A DNA stretch of 64,000 nucleotides from the NCBI GenBank assembly GCA_965659745.1, contig CBFHXF010000002.1:31148-95147 (forward strand), in the 5' to 3' direction. The notes under the pieces are model-generated. The model was given only the letters and a program-made list of their open reading frames with translations, ran no database searches and was not told where the DNA came from. The position numbers were made by a program, and so were the translations under genes. This document shows, one piece after another, positions 1 through 8,930 of this stretch. This DNA comes from VMCP01 sp965659745 (lineage in GTDB: Bacteria; Bacteroidota; Bacteroidia; NS11-12g; UBA955). Position 1 is the first letter of the stretch. Each line of letters opens with the position of its first letter.

Positions 1-813
1 TATTTCGTATTGGGTATTGTCCGGTTGCCCTTGAATTTCATAGATCAGGTTAATATAAAATCGTTTCCATTCATTATTTGTGGCATTTACGGTAACGTAC
101 GGAATATATTCAATTTGGGTAGTACTAAATCTTCTTACAGCCACTAGCACCGGCAAAGCTGTATTTATATCGAATTCCAAAATCGCATCTCTGCCGTCTG
201 CCGGTAAGCTTGTTATTCTACTGAAATAAGCAAAATCCATACTTCGAAATGTATCTACATCGGCAAAGCGACTCACGTGTACGAGTGAAGGGGAGGTGAA
301 AACATTGTTGAGATTAAAGGGTCGCAATTCGATTTTAGTGTAATCTAATGAATCTTTCCTAACAGGCACAAATGTAGCACTGCTATCTTCAAAGTCTTCT
401 TGCCAAACGATTTCGACGTTATTTCTGTACGTGAATTTAGGTTGCCAACGAGTTGTTTTTTCTCTTTCTACGGTAAGCGTATCTTTGAGGATGTTTAAGC
501 TCCTAAAGGGTACTAGAGTCTGCGAATTTCCGTTTATTTTCACAAAGGCAGTAGCTTGGATTTCTACCTTACCAGATGCGTCTATTGGGAATTTACATGG
601 TATAGGGAAGGTTCCAACCGTTTGATTGTTCACATAAACCTGTATCGCTTTTATGTCGTGAATATTATTGCCATTAATCGAAGATGCGTCGATATCAATT
701 TTTGAGATTTCAATATAAGAGGGAATAAAGGATTTCTCCACTTTACAAGCATTGAAAGCTGTAATAGATAGTAATCCGATCCAATAAGCCAATAAAGGGA
801 CGCGCTTCGGCAT
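1..813 (-). CDS. Putative lipoprotein, C-terminus cut off by the window edge
   Basis: An open frame of 271 codons runs from an ATG at 813 to base 1 without a stop, so the 3' end lies outside the window. The N-terminus is a short lipoprotein signal (positive charge, hydrophobic stretch WIGLLSITAF, then NAC), placing the lipidated Cys at about residue 23. The rest looks like a beta-rich extracytoplasmic protein with many Thr, Val and Asn and no recognised catalytic motif. Similar lipoproteins of unknown role are common in Bacteroidota envelopes. A TACTTTTG box ends 4 bases before the ATG. I do not recognise the family; surface location is inferred from the lipobox only. Confidence 0.75.
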   Translation of the reverse strand, partial: MPKRVPLLAYWIGLLSITAFNACKVEKSFIPSYIEISKIDIDASSINGNNIHDIKAIQVYVNNQTVGTFPIPCKFPIDASGKVEIQATAFVKINGNSQTLVPFRSLNILKDTLTVEREKTTRWQPKFTYRNNVEIVWQEDFEDSSATFVPVRKDSLDYTKIELRPFNLNNVFTSPSLVHVSRFADVDTFRSMDFAYFSRITSLPADGRDAILEFDINTALPVLVAVRRFSTTQIEYIPYVTVNATNNEWKRFYINLIYEIQGQPDNTQYEI

Positions 814-817
814 TCCG

Positions 818-825
818 CAAAAGTA
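818..825 (-). promoter_or_regulatory. -7 promoter box TACTTTTG
   Basis: On the minus strand TACTTTTG matches the Bacteroidota -7 consensus TAnnTTTG exactly and ends 4 bases before the lipoprotein ATG. No TTTG is found at the usual 19-21 base spacing. The position predicts a leaderless or nearly leaderless mRNA. Confidence 0.5.
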
Positions 826-851
826 CGTATTCTAGTTTAATTTGGTGGTAA

Positions 852-1820
852 TTATAATGCTTGATAGCGGCGCTTTACTTTTTCACATACCACCTCTATC
901 ATATCGGCTACGTCTAAAAGATGGTTTAAATTTGAGGATGGCAATTGCTGTTTATCTATGTTGTCTATAAAACTTTGTAAATCTAATTTTCGCGCGTTGT
1001 ATGGCGATATATGCCGCTCTAAAGTAATACGGTTTTCTGTATTGGGTGATTGTTCTGGATAAAAATCCATTTCTAGGGATAGCTGATCGCTTGAAAGTGA
1101 CATTCGCGATTCGCTCAATTGATTTTCTGCAAGGTCTATCTCTAACATATTCTCTTTTTGATAAACGAGAATTCTATGGGTGTTTTTATTAATGGCGCGA
1201 CCCACTGAAACATGACATATAGCATCGTTGTGAAATTCAATATGTATGTTGAGTAAATCGGGATCTTCTCCAAACAAGAACATCGGCCTCGCAGAAATGC
1301 TTCGAATAGGCGACTTCATGATGCGTTGCATCAAATCAAACTCTTCAGACAGATTTTCAAAAATCCAATTATCAAATTGCCCTTTTTTGGGTACAGGACC
1401 ATGTTTTTCAACGCGAATAAATCGGGGTTTATTGATAAGTTGCAGTGCCGAACTGATAATCGGGAGCCCGAATAGGGTATTGCCGAATTGAAAAACGGTG
1501 CGACTTTCAATTCGTAACTTTTCAATTTCTTCAATCTCACCGCTCGACCATCCGCGAAAACCATCTACGAAAACGTGTTTTCCAAACCGGATCATCTGTC
1601 TAATAATTTCAAAATCTAGCGTATTGACGTCTTTGCAAACGATAAAGGCATCTCCTTTTTGAATCAATTCCATCATTTGAAAGAAATCATCAAACATATT
1701 TTGATTTCCGGAATCGTCAGGATCGATATATCCGACGATACTAACTCCTTTGAAACGAGCAAGTTCGTTGGTGTATTCTTGCGTAGAGAGGGAAGAACCC
1801 AAAAGGATTACCTTTTTCAT
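852..1820 (-). CDS. Gfo/Idh/MocA-like Rossmann-fold protein
   Basis: 322 residues from the ATG at 1820. A longer in-frame start at 1949 would overlap the divergent pcm gene and put a hydrophobic leader before the Rossmann strand, so it is rejected. The N-terminus MKKVILLGSS, the acidic GYIDPD turn and a DAFIVCKD segment give an alternating beta-alpha layout like the nucleotide-binding half of Gfo/Idh/MocA oxidoreductases. The C-terminal half (about 110-322) is beta-rich like their substrate domain. The GxGxxG loop is degenerate (LLGSSLS) and the usual EKP motif is not evident, so NAD(P) binding and substrate are uncertain. It is a stand-alone gene divergent from pcm. Confidence 0.6.
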   Translation of the reverse strand: MKKVILLGSSLSTQEYTNELARFKGVSIVGYIDPDDSGNQNMFDDFFQMMELIQKGDAFIVCKDVNTLDFEIIRQMIRFGKHVFVDGFRGWSSGEIEEIEKLRIESRTVFQFGNTLFGLPIISSALQLINKPRFIRVEKHGPVPKKGQFDNWIFENLSEEFDLMQRIMKSPIRSISARPMFLFGEDPDLLNIHIEFHNDAICHVSVGRAINKNTHRILVYQKENMLEIDLAENQLSESRMSLSSDQLSLEMDFYPEQSPNTENRITLERHISPYNARKLDLQSFIDNIDKQQLPSSNLNHLLDVADMIEVVCEKVKRRYQAL

Positions 1821-1913
1821 TAATGCAATTGTTCTAACTTTGTGAGAAGCAAAAATGCTGAAAGTAACGATTAATGAAAAAACCGATTTCACACACATTG
1901 TGAAGAATGCAAT

Positions 1914-2564
1914 ATGATAGACACCGCTGTACATCAAGGTCGTAGACATAAGTTAGTTAGGGAGTTAGCTTCGAAAGGTATTGAAAATAGTGCCGTTTTA
2001 TCTGCCATGGTGAAAGTGCCCCGTCATTTCTTTTTCCCAAAAGACTTCGAGCAATATGCATACCGAGATGCCGCTTTTCCTATTGGCCATGATCAAACTA
2101 TTTCTCAACCTTTTACCGTGGCGTACCAATCGCAACTTATTGATATACAAAAAGGAGAGAGAGTTTTAGAAATTGGTACTGGCAGTGGATATCAGGCCGC
2201 CGTATTATTGGAAATGGGGGTTGAATTGTATAGTATTGAATACATAAAGCCACTTTTGCAAAAAGCGGCTGAATTACTTAAGAAATACAAAGGGAATGTG
2301 CATCTTATCCATGGAGACGGTAGTAAAGGGGTTCCAAAATACGCCCCCTATGATGCTATTATAGTCACCGCAGGTGCCCCTACCATTCAAAATGAATTGC
2401 TTAAACAACTAAAAATCGGCGGGAAATTGGTAATTCCCGTAGGTGATGAAAAAGAAAAACAACGCATGCATCGCCTAACACGTATGTCTGAAAATAAATT
2501 TCACAGAGAAGTGCTTGGCGATTTTAAATTTGTGCCCTTAGTAGGAGATGGCGGCTGGAAATAA
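1914..2564 (+). CDS. pcm: Protein-L-isoaspartate O-methyltransferase
   Basis: 216 residues, the normal length for the family. It transfers a methyl group from SAM to L-isoaspartyl residues in aged proteins so they can revert to aspartate. Seen in the sequence: the family segment PIGHDQTISQPFTVA (about 56-70), the SAM loop VLEIGTGSGYQ (about 84-94), an acidic GDGS segment, and DAIIVTAGAP followed by LKIGGKLVIPVG. The gene lies head-to-head with the Gfo/Idh-like gene across 93 bases and its stop abuts the stop of the convergent aminopeptidase gene. No Shine-Dalgarno or clear promoter box was found before the ATG. Confidence 0.95.
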   Translation: MIDTAVHQGRRHKLVRELASKGIENSAVLSAMVKVPRHFFFPKDFEQYAYRDAAFPIGHDQTISQPFTVAYQSQLIDIQKGERVLEIGTGSGYQAAVLLEMGVELYSIEYIKPLLQKAAELLKKYKGNVHLIHGDGSKGVPKYAPYDAIIVTAGAPTIQNELLKQLKIGGKLVIPVGDEKEKQRMHRLTRMSENKFHREVLGDFKFVPLVGDGGWK

Positions 2565-3842
2565 TTAGTTCATGGCCGCTTCGATTTCCGCTGTTTCAAT
2601 TGGGAAATCCGCCATCAAATCAACTATTTCACCGTTGTGTAACCAAACATCGTTTTCAATGCGAACCCCAATACCCTCTTCAGGAATGTATATTCCAGGC
2701 TCGATGGTCAATACCGAATCTTCGGGAATCGGCTCAAATCGATGCATGACGTCATGTACATCCAATCCTAAATGATGGCTGGTACCATGCATGAAATATT
2801 TCAAATAGCTTTTAGGATTATTTTTAATGTCTGCAGCTGAGAATAAGCCAAGTTGTACGAGTTTTTCATTGGTAAACGAGCACACTTGAGTATGGTAATC
2901 GGGCAATAACTGTCCGGGTTTTAAAATTGATTTAGCATAATTATGAACGTCTAAAACGGCATCGTATACCTCTTTTTGTCTGGGGGAAAATTTACCATTT
3001 ACAGGAATGCAACGGGTACAATCGCCATTGTAATTGGCGTATTCGGCCCCGAAATCGAGCAAAAGTAAATCGCCGTCATTGCAACGTTTATTATTTTCAA
3101 TATAATGCAGAACACAAGCCGAAGAACCACTAGCAATGATAGGATCAAAGGCAAATCCTTTACTGCGATTGCGAATGAACTCATGAATGATTTCTGCCTC
3201 TAATTCAAACTCCATAATACCGGGTTTCATGAATTTTAATGCCCGCATTAAACCTTTGTGGGTTATAGAAATAGCCTCTTTTAATAAATTAATTTCCAAC
3301 TCAGATTTACGCATGCGCAAACGAGAAATCACAGGTGCAATTCTTTTAAAATTATGCGCGGGATATCGTGATTTTAGTTCATTTGTTAGCCAAAGGTTGG
3401 AGTAGGGAACAGAGCTCGTAAATCTATCATTTTCATTGAGATTTACCCAGATAGTTTCCGCCATTAACATGACGGCATGAATGGTTTGCCAAAATTCATG
3501 ATACCAAAAAACAGATTGTACTCCCGAGGTTTCAAATACCTCATTTGGATTCAATCTAGCCCCATCCCAAACGGCTATTTTTTCATTGGTTTCTTTAACG
3601 AAGATAAATTCACGGAATTGCGGATTCGGACAATCAGGGAAAAGCACGAGTATGGTGTCTTCTTGGTCTACTCCGCTCAAATAAAATAAATCGCTTTGCT
3701 GTCTAAAACTGAAAAAGGCATCTCCGTTACGGGGCGTTTCCCAATTACTGTGAAACAGAGCCATTCCCCCGCTGGGTATTTCTTGACTTAATTTTTTACG
3801 ATTTTGAATGAAAAGTTCTTTGGGGATGCTGTTATATTTCAT
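2565..3842 (-). CDS. pepP: Xaa-Pro aminopeptidase (M24B family)
   Basis: 425 residues. It removes N-terminal residues that precede proline and acts in the cytoplasm with two metal ions. An N-terminal AMP_N-like domain (about 1-170) precedes the pita-bread M24 domain. The five metal ligands are visible in order: Asp in LLLDFGAEY, Asp in NYNGDCTR, His in HGTSHHLGLDVHD, Glu in LTIEPGIYI and Glu in GVRIENDVW. The length and the HHLGLDVHD motif fit PepP rather than methionine aminopeptidase. The gene is transcribed alone. A TATTTTTG box lies about 22 bases before the ATG. Confidence 0.92.
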   Translation of the reverse strand: MKYNSIPKELFIQNRKKLSQEIPSGGMALFHSNWETPRNGDAFFSFRQQSDLFYLSGVDQEDTILVLFPDCPNPQFREFIFVKETNEKIAVWDGARLNPNEVFETSGVQSVFWYHEFWQTIHAVMLMAETIWVNLNENDRFTSSVPYSNLWLTNELKSRYPAHNFKRIAPVISRLRMRKSELEINLLKEAISITHKGLMRALKFMKPGIMEFELEAEIIHEFIRNRSKGFAFDPIIASGSSACVLHYIENNKRCNDGDLLLLDFGAEYANYNGDCTRCIPVNGKFSPRQKEVYDAVLDVHNYAKSILKPGQLLPDYHTQVCSFTNEKLVQLGLFSAADIKNNPKSYLKYFMHGTSHHLGLDVHDVMHRFEPIPEDSVLTIEPGIYIPEEGIGVRIENDVWLHNGEIVDLMADFPIETAEIEAAMN

Positions 3843-3864
3843 TGTTATGTCAGTTTTTCTTACA

Positions 3865-3872
3865 CAAAAATA
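3865..3872 (-). promoter_or_regulatory. -7 promoter box TATTTTTG for pepP
   Basis: TATTTTTG on the minus strand matches TAnnTTTG and ends 22 bases upstream of the pepP ATG. No good TTTG element is found at 19-21 bases. It shares a roughly 290-base AT-rich divergent region with the promoter of the large secreted protein. Confidence 0.45.
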
Positions 3873-4045
3873 AGCAACTAATGTCGAATTAATCCGAATT
3901 TAAACGTTTATATGAGTTGTTTTTGTGATAATATTCGTTTTAAGTAATTGATATATATTGTTTTAATTTGATTGACGAGAGCTTTTTCATATTGAGGTTT
4001 ATTCAAAGGTCTATGGAATAAATCAGTGCTAATTCGGGGGGGCAA

Positions 4046-4077
4046 TTTGTGCAATACTTATCAAAATCTTAAATTTG
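4046..4077 (+). promoter_or_regulatory. Promoter of the large type IX substrate gene
   Basis: TTTG at 4046-4049, a 20-base spacer and TAAATTTG at 4070-4077 match the Bacteroidota consensus TTTG-N19/20-TAnnTTTG at both boxes. This would start an mRNA with a leader of roughly 50 bases before the ATG at 4132. A longer in-frame start at 4075 overlaps the -7 box and is therefore unlikely. Confidence 0.7.
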
Positions 4078-4131
4078 AGGCAACACGAAAATTGTTTTTC
4101 GTGTCAATGTACTAGAACCAACATAATTAAT

Positions 4132-7100
4132 ATGAGAATAAAAATACCTATTCTGCTCTTTTTAGTGAGCTTATTGTTTACGAGTAAGCAAGTTAGTGCT
4201 ACTCACATGATGGGTGCGGACATGAGTTACCAATGTCTTGGAAATGGTAAGTATAAGATTATTGCCAAGGTGTATCGTGACTGTCGTGGTGTCTCTTTAA
4301 GTCCTGTCGCTTTCGGAGCCTTTGCAGGTACAAACGGAAGTAACCAATGCGGAAGCGTAAGTTTATCAGGCTTAACCAGAACAGGAATTCGTGATGTAAC
4401 TACACGTTGTTCCTCCTCATCTAATCCATGTAACCCGAAGAATACTTACGGAACAGGAAAAGGAGTTGAAGAACATACTTTTGAAGCAACTATTGACTTT
4501 ACTAAATCGCCATTAAGTCAATTTGTGGGCAAAAGTGCCTGTTGCGAGGTAACGTTTCACGTAGGTCAATGTTGTCGAAATGGTGCTATTACTACGGGCG
4601 CGGCCAATGCGAATTTTTACACAACGTGTATGATTAACATTTGCAATATTGCTAAAATGGACAACAAATGCAACAGTTCTCCACAACTATCAAATGAGCC
4701 GGTTGGTTTCCTGTGTTGTAATACTCCATGGTACTACAATAATGGCGCCGTAGATACAGTTGATTTTGATTCTATCTCATACAAGTTGGTAAAGGGATTG
4801 AGTGGATTGCCTGCCTCAGCAGTGAGTTATTCTTCTCCATTTACAGAGCGTTATTTCATGACCCCATTCTGTATTCCACCATCTGCTACAAATATTAAAT
4901 GTACGCCTAATATTAATGTGAATCCACCTCGTGGTTTATATTTCGATGAAGACAATGGTGATATCATTACTACTCCGATTAAATGTGATGAGGTACCGAT
5001 CATGGTTATTCAGCAGACGGAGTTTCGAAAAGATACAACGGGCAAATGGCTGGTTGTTGGTAGAACCCGTCGTGATATGCAGATGTGGGTAATTGACGAA
5101 TGTGGCTACAATAAACCTCCAATCATCAAAGGTCCATTTAACTGGAATATTTGTGAAGGAGAAAAAATTTGTAAGAAGATTAAAATAGAAGATGAGACAT
5201 TTACCCCGAATCAAACCATTCCTGATACGGTTTTGGCAACTTGGAACGGTGGTATTCCTGGGGCAACTTTTGAAGTTGTAGACCCTACTAAACGTGAGAA
5301 AGAGTATGAATTCTGTTGGGAAACCAAGGTAGGGGATGCTTCGGATGTATCATACACATTCACGGTTCGTGCAACAGATCAGCATTGCACACCTCCGATG
5401 ATTTCTATCCGTTCTTTTAAAGTGAAAGTAAATCCAAAGGCTACCACAGATCGCAAATACGATACTTTAAAGTGCGGTCGCTTTGCATTCACAAGTAATA
5501 TTCCCGGTGGCTTCAAAGGAAGTCCAACATATAATTGGAGTGTTCGTGATAGTTCTGGTAAAAAAGAACTGAAATTCAGTGGTAAAATGAGCGATACCAT
5601 GAATTATTATTATGGTGGTAAATATATAATTGTACATACTATAAATAATTCATTCAACTGTCCTACAATTTATCGTGATACAGTAGACCTTCCGGCTCCT
5701 CCTGTGGTGAGTATGTCAACTCAAGATTCATTTGCTTGCTTTGGTACGGATATTACCATGAAAGCAAATGTATTAAATGGAAAGCCCAATTATTCATACA
5801 AATGGGATCGATATACATATGATTACGATTCGGTAAAACAAGATATCAAAGTAAAGAATCCTACACATGTTTCTGGAGATACTTTCCAATCTTTGAAATT
5901 TACTAAATTTCAGAAGGATACTGTTATTCGAGTACAAGTTACGGATGGTGATGGATGTATATTCTACGATACCGCTGCCATATTAGTGAAGCCGCTTCCT
6001 ATTTTGAATTTGGGTCCAGATCCTCGTATTTGTACTTATGAGAACTTTACGTTTGATGCGCAGAATGCAGATACGGTAGACTATTTTTGGAATACCGGAG
6101 ATACAACACAAACGCTAAATGTGCACATCGAAAAAGATTACAGCGTTACTGTAGTGGAACGTACGTGGTTATGTGAAGAAAAAGATACGGTGCACCTTTA
6201 TGTAAATGATACGGCTATTGCATTGGCAGGATTGGATACTACTATTTGCCACCAGCAAAGTGCTAATATTATTGGAGGGCATAAACCAGCTGCAGAATCA
6301 GCGGTTTATGAATGGACCGATATAAGCGCTAGTAAAATTCTTGGATCTAAAAAAGATTATGTAGTGAATCCAAGAAATACTAATGCCAATGGAGGGGCCC
6401 TTCAATCATATAACTATTCAGTTTACGTTAAAGTAACTCAAGGCGGTCACACATGTGAAGATTATGATACTGTTACCGTAAGTGTAAACACATTGCCAGT
6501 CGTACAATGGTTGAAAAAGCCATTACCTTCAGAGTGTTTCGATTATGGAGATATAGAATTGAATAGTTTCTTAAACGTTGGAAAAACTAATGGAGTTCAA
6601 ATTTGGGGTGGTACACTTCATAAGAGAAATAATATGGTAGATAGTATGTTGCCCACACGCCATGTGTTTAAAACAACTAATCTGAACAACAGCCAATTGC
6701 AAAATGGTAAAAATTATTCTGAGGAAATTTACGGATGGTATAAAGACGACAATGGTTGTATCAATTACGATTCAACGGTTCAACGTGTAGACGGTAATCC
6801 AATTCTTGAATTAAAAGACAAAATTTACTGTCAAGATTTAGGAGAAGTTAAAATGGACGAAACGATTGTATTCCCTAAAACGAAGGCAGGTAAACAATTT
6901 GATTGGGTCGTTAAAGAATGGGCGAGTGGAACCGATTCTGCTAGCCTTCTAGTAAACCTTAATCCTTGGGGTACTCCTGATTGGAGGTTTAAATTTGGTT
7001 CTCCAACAGAAGATTTTTACCAAGGTGATTATAAATTTAATTTGTGTATAGTTGATATCATCACAGGCTGTCAAAGTTGTGATACTGTTAATATTCAAAT

Positions 7101-8772
7101 TATCGGTGAGCCCGTTGTAAGCGTTTTAACTCCAGATCCTGTATGTGTAAACTGGGATACATTAGATTTGAATGAATATGTTACAGTAAATGGAATGAAT
7201 GCGTCTGAAGTAACAGGTGGTCGATTCGAAGTGGGTGATGTTGATTATTCTAACTCTGATCCACGTGTAGGTATGCCATTACCACAAGGACACTTATTCC
7301 CACCTAACAAAGGACCAGGAGCATTTAAAATTCGTTATTATAATGACGGCACGGGATGTTTAAAAGTAGATAGTTTCTATGTGTATGTAAATGATACTCC
7401 AGATGCTGTTTTATTAGCTCCAATTACCCTATGTAGCTCAGGCCCCACTTTAGATTTGAATTCGCGAATCGACATGGGTAAAACCAAACCACAAAGTGGT
7501 GTGGCTGGCTGGGAAGGTCCTAACTTAGTGGGTTCAGTATTTACACCATTAAGTACCAATACATCTGAGATTGAAGGTCCTTACAACATGAAATTAGCTT
7601 ACACCGATAATAATGGTTGTGCAGATACGGAAATTTATCAAGTTTTCGTAAGAACCCAACCTGAAGTAAATATTACAACGGTAAAACCTTACCCACAGTG
7701 TGAGAATACACCTTTCCCTATACAAAGTGAAAGTAAGTTTAGTTTGAGCACAGTGAAATGGACATTGATGAATGGATCCGATGGATCTATTGATAATGAA
7801 AATGCAGAAAATATCGTTTATACCCATGGCGTAAATGACCAAGCCAATAAAATGGCGATGTTGAAAGTAACTACAGTTGCCATACCTAATGAGGTTTGTC
7901 CGCAAGTGAGTGATTCAATATTAGTGGTTATCCATCCGTACCCAATCCTAGAACCTCTATCTAAATTTGACGGTTGTGTACCATTATCTACCAATTGGGA
8001 TGTAACTGAAACTGCTGGAATCCCATCCAACCAGTTGTCTTACCAATGGATTTTTGGAAATGGAGATTCTAGCACCGCTGCAAGTCCAGCAATGGTAATG
8101 TACCCCAACCAAGGTATTTACGATGTGAGTGTAACCGTTACTAACAATACTCCTGATGGTGGTAAGTGTGCTACTTCTATAAGCGGACCCCAAAATGTGC
8201 AAGTGTATCCGAATCCAGATGCATATTTTGAAACAGATCCCTCATACTCAACTACAGTAGCCTTGCCTAAGTTCACCATGATAAATAAGAGTCAAATTGA
8301 ACAAAATCCATTTGCTCCAACCTTGCGTTATGTGTGGGATTTTGGAACTCAAGCTGGTGATACTGCCATGAGCGAGAATCCTAGATTTGCTTATTCACGT
8401 GATACAGGGGTGTATCGTATATTCTTGACTGCAATAAGCAATCATGGATGTGTGGATACTTTCGGCAGAATGGTTCACATAGGTCCCGATATCATCGTTT
8501 TTGTTCCCGATGTATTTACACCTAACCAAGAAGGTCCAAATACCAATGAGCGTTTCAACCCGGTTGCTACCAACTATAAAACCTTTAGAATGATGATTTA
8601 CAATCGCTGGGGTGAGAAGTTGTTTGAAACCAACGATGCCAATTTGGGATGGGATGGTAAAGACCCTTCAGGTACCGATTGTATGCAAGGTGTTTACGTA
8701 TACCACGTAGAAATAACTTCATTCGAAGATAAAAAATACACCTACGATGGAACGATAACGCTTCTGCGATAA
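4132..8772 (+). CDS. Large secreted multi-domain protein with type IX secretion (type B) C-terminal domain
   Basis: 1546 residues from the ATG at 4132, chosen because a signal peptide begins there (MRIKIPILLFLVSLLF) and the promoter lies just upstream. The mature N-terminus has the THMMGADMSYQCLG...YRDCRG module typical of giant Bacteroidota surface proteins and is unusually rich in Cys to about residue 240. The middle consists of repeated Ig-like/PKD-like segments, often with a Cys near the strand start. A clear PKD domain lies near 1275-1360 (FGNGDSS...YDVSVTVTN). The last ~90 residues (VFVPDVFTPN ... YNRWGEKLFE ... GVYVYHVE) are a CHU_C/gliding-motility-associated domain, which targets export by the type IX system. 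A surface adhesion or gliding-related role is inferred. A terminator follows. Confidence 0.88.
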   Translation: MRIKIPILLFLVSLLFTSKQVSATHMMGADMSYQCLGNGKYKIIAKVYRDCRGVSLSPVAFGAFAGTNGSNQCGSVSLSGLTRTGIRDVTTRCSSSSNPCNPKNTYGTGKGVEEHTFEATIDFTKSPLSQFVGKSACCEVTFHVGQCCRNGAITTGAANANFYTTCMINICNIAKMDNKCNSSPQLSNEPVGFLCCNTPWYYNNGAVDTVDFDSISYKLVKGLSGLPASAVSYSSPFTERYFMTPFCIPPSATNIKCTPNINVNPPRGLYFDEDNGDIITTPIKCDEVPIMVIQQTEFRKDTTGKWLVVGRTRRDMQMWVIDECGYNKPPIIKGPFNWNICEGEKICKKIKIEDETFTPNQTIPDTVLATWNGGIPGATFEVVDPTKREKEYEFCWETKVGDASDVSYTFTVRATDQHCTPPMISIRSFKVKVNPKATTDRKYDTLKCGRFAFTSNIPGGFKGSPTYNWSVRDSSGKKELKFSGKMSDTMNYYYGGKYIIVHTINNSFNCPTIYRDTVDLPAPPVVSMSTQDSFACFGTDITMKANVLNGKPNYSYKWDRYTYDYDSVKQDIKVKNPTHVSGDTFQSLKFTKFQKDTVIRVQVTDGDGCIFYDTAAILVKPLPILNLGPDPRICTYENFTFDAQNADTVDYFWNTGDTTQTLNVHIEKDYSVTVVERTWLCEEKDTVHLYVNDTAIALAGLDTTICHQQSANIIGGHKPAAESAVYEWTDISASKILGSKKDYVVNPRNTNANGGALQSYNYSVYVKVTQGGHTCEDYDTVTVSVNTLPVVQWLKKPLPSECFDYGDIELNSFLNVGKTNGVQIWGGTLHKRNNMVDSMLPTRHVFKTTNLNNSQLQNGKNYSEEIYGWYKDDNGCINYDSTVQRVDGNPILELKDKIYCQDLGEVKMDETIVFPKTKAGKQFDWVVKEWASGTDSASLLVNLNPWGTPDWRFKFGSPTEDFYQGDYKFNLCIVDIITGCQSCDTVNIQIIGEPVVSVLTPDPVCVNWDTLDLNEYVTVNGMNASEVTGGRFEVGDVDYSNSDPRVGMPLPQGHLFPPNKGPGAFKIRYYNDGTGCLKVDSFYVYVNDTPDAVLLAPITLCSSGPTLDLNSRIDMGKTKPQSGVAGWEGPNLVGSVFTPLSTNTSEIEGPYNMKLAYTDNNGCADTEIYQVFVRTQPEVNITTVKPYPQCENTPFPIQSESKFSLSTVKWTLMNGSDGSIDNENAENIVYTHGVNDQANKMAMLKVTTVAIPNEVCPQVSDSILVVIHPYPILEPLSKFDGCVPLSTNWDVTETAGIPSNQLSYQWIFGNGDSSTAASPAMVMYPNQGIYDVSVTVTNNTPDGGKCATSISGPQNVQVYPNPDAYFETDPSYSTTVALPKFTMINKSQIEQNPFAPTLRYVWDFGTQAGDTAMSENPRFAYSRDTGVYRIFLTAISNHGCVDTFGRMVHIGPDIIVFVPDVFTPNQEGPNTNERFNPVATNYKTFRMMIYNRWGEKLFETNDANLGWDGKDPSGTDCMQGVYVYHVEITSFEDKKYTYDGTITLLR

Positions 8773-8788
8773 AAGTAGCTTTATCAAT

Positions 8789-8826
8789 AAAAAAGGGCCT
8801 TATCTATCTGGATAAGGCCCTTTTTG
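8789..8826. terminator. Bidirectional intrinsic terminator
   Basis: A perfect 10-bp stem (GGGCCTTATC at 8795-8804 with GATAAGGCCC at 8811-8820), a 6-base loop, and A and T runs on either side extending the pairing. It sits between the converging type IX substrate gene and folC and works in both directions. Confidence 0.9.
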
Positions 8827-8930
8827 TTTTAAGGTGTATTAATCAGCAAAAGACATTTTCAGAAACACAATAGATAAAAAAGTGCACCTTTATTGGTTCA
8901 TGTACGTTTCAATAATCAAAAAGAGAAATT

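Noticed and set aside
1821..1949. Longer start at 1949 for the Gfo/Idh-like gene
   Set aside because: It would overlap pcm and place a hydrophobic leader before the Rossmann strand; ATG 1820 gives the usual fold start.
4034..4042. Run of G's before the large secreted-protein gene as a phase-variable tract
   Set aside because: The run is short, lies upstream of the -33 box at 4046-4049 and not in coding sequence or in the promoter spacer, so slippage would not obviously change expression.
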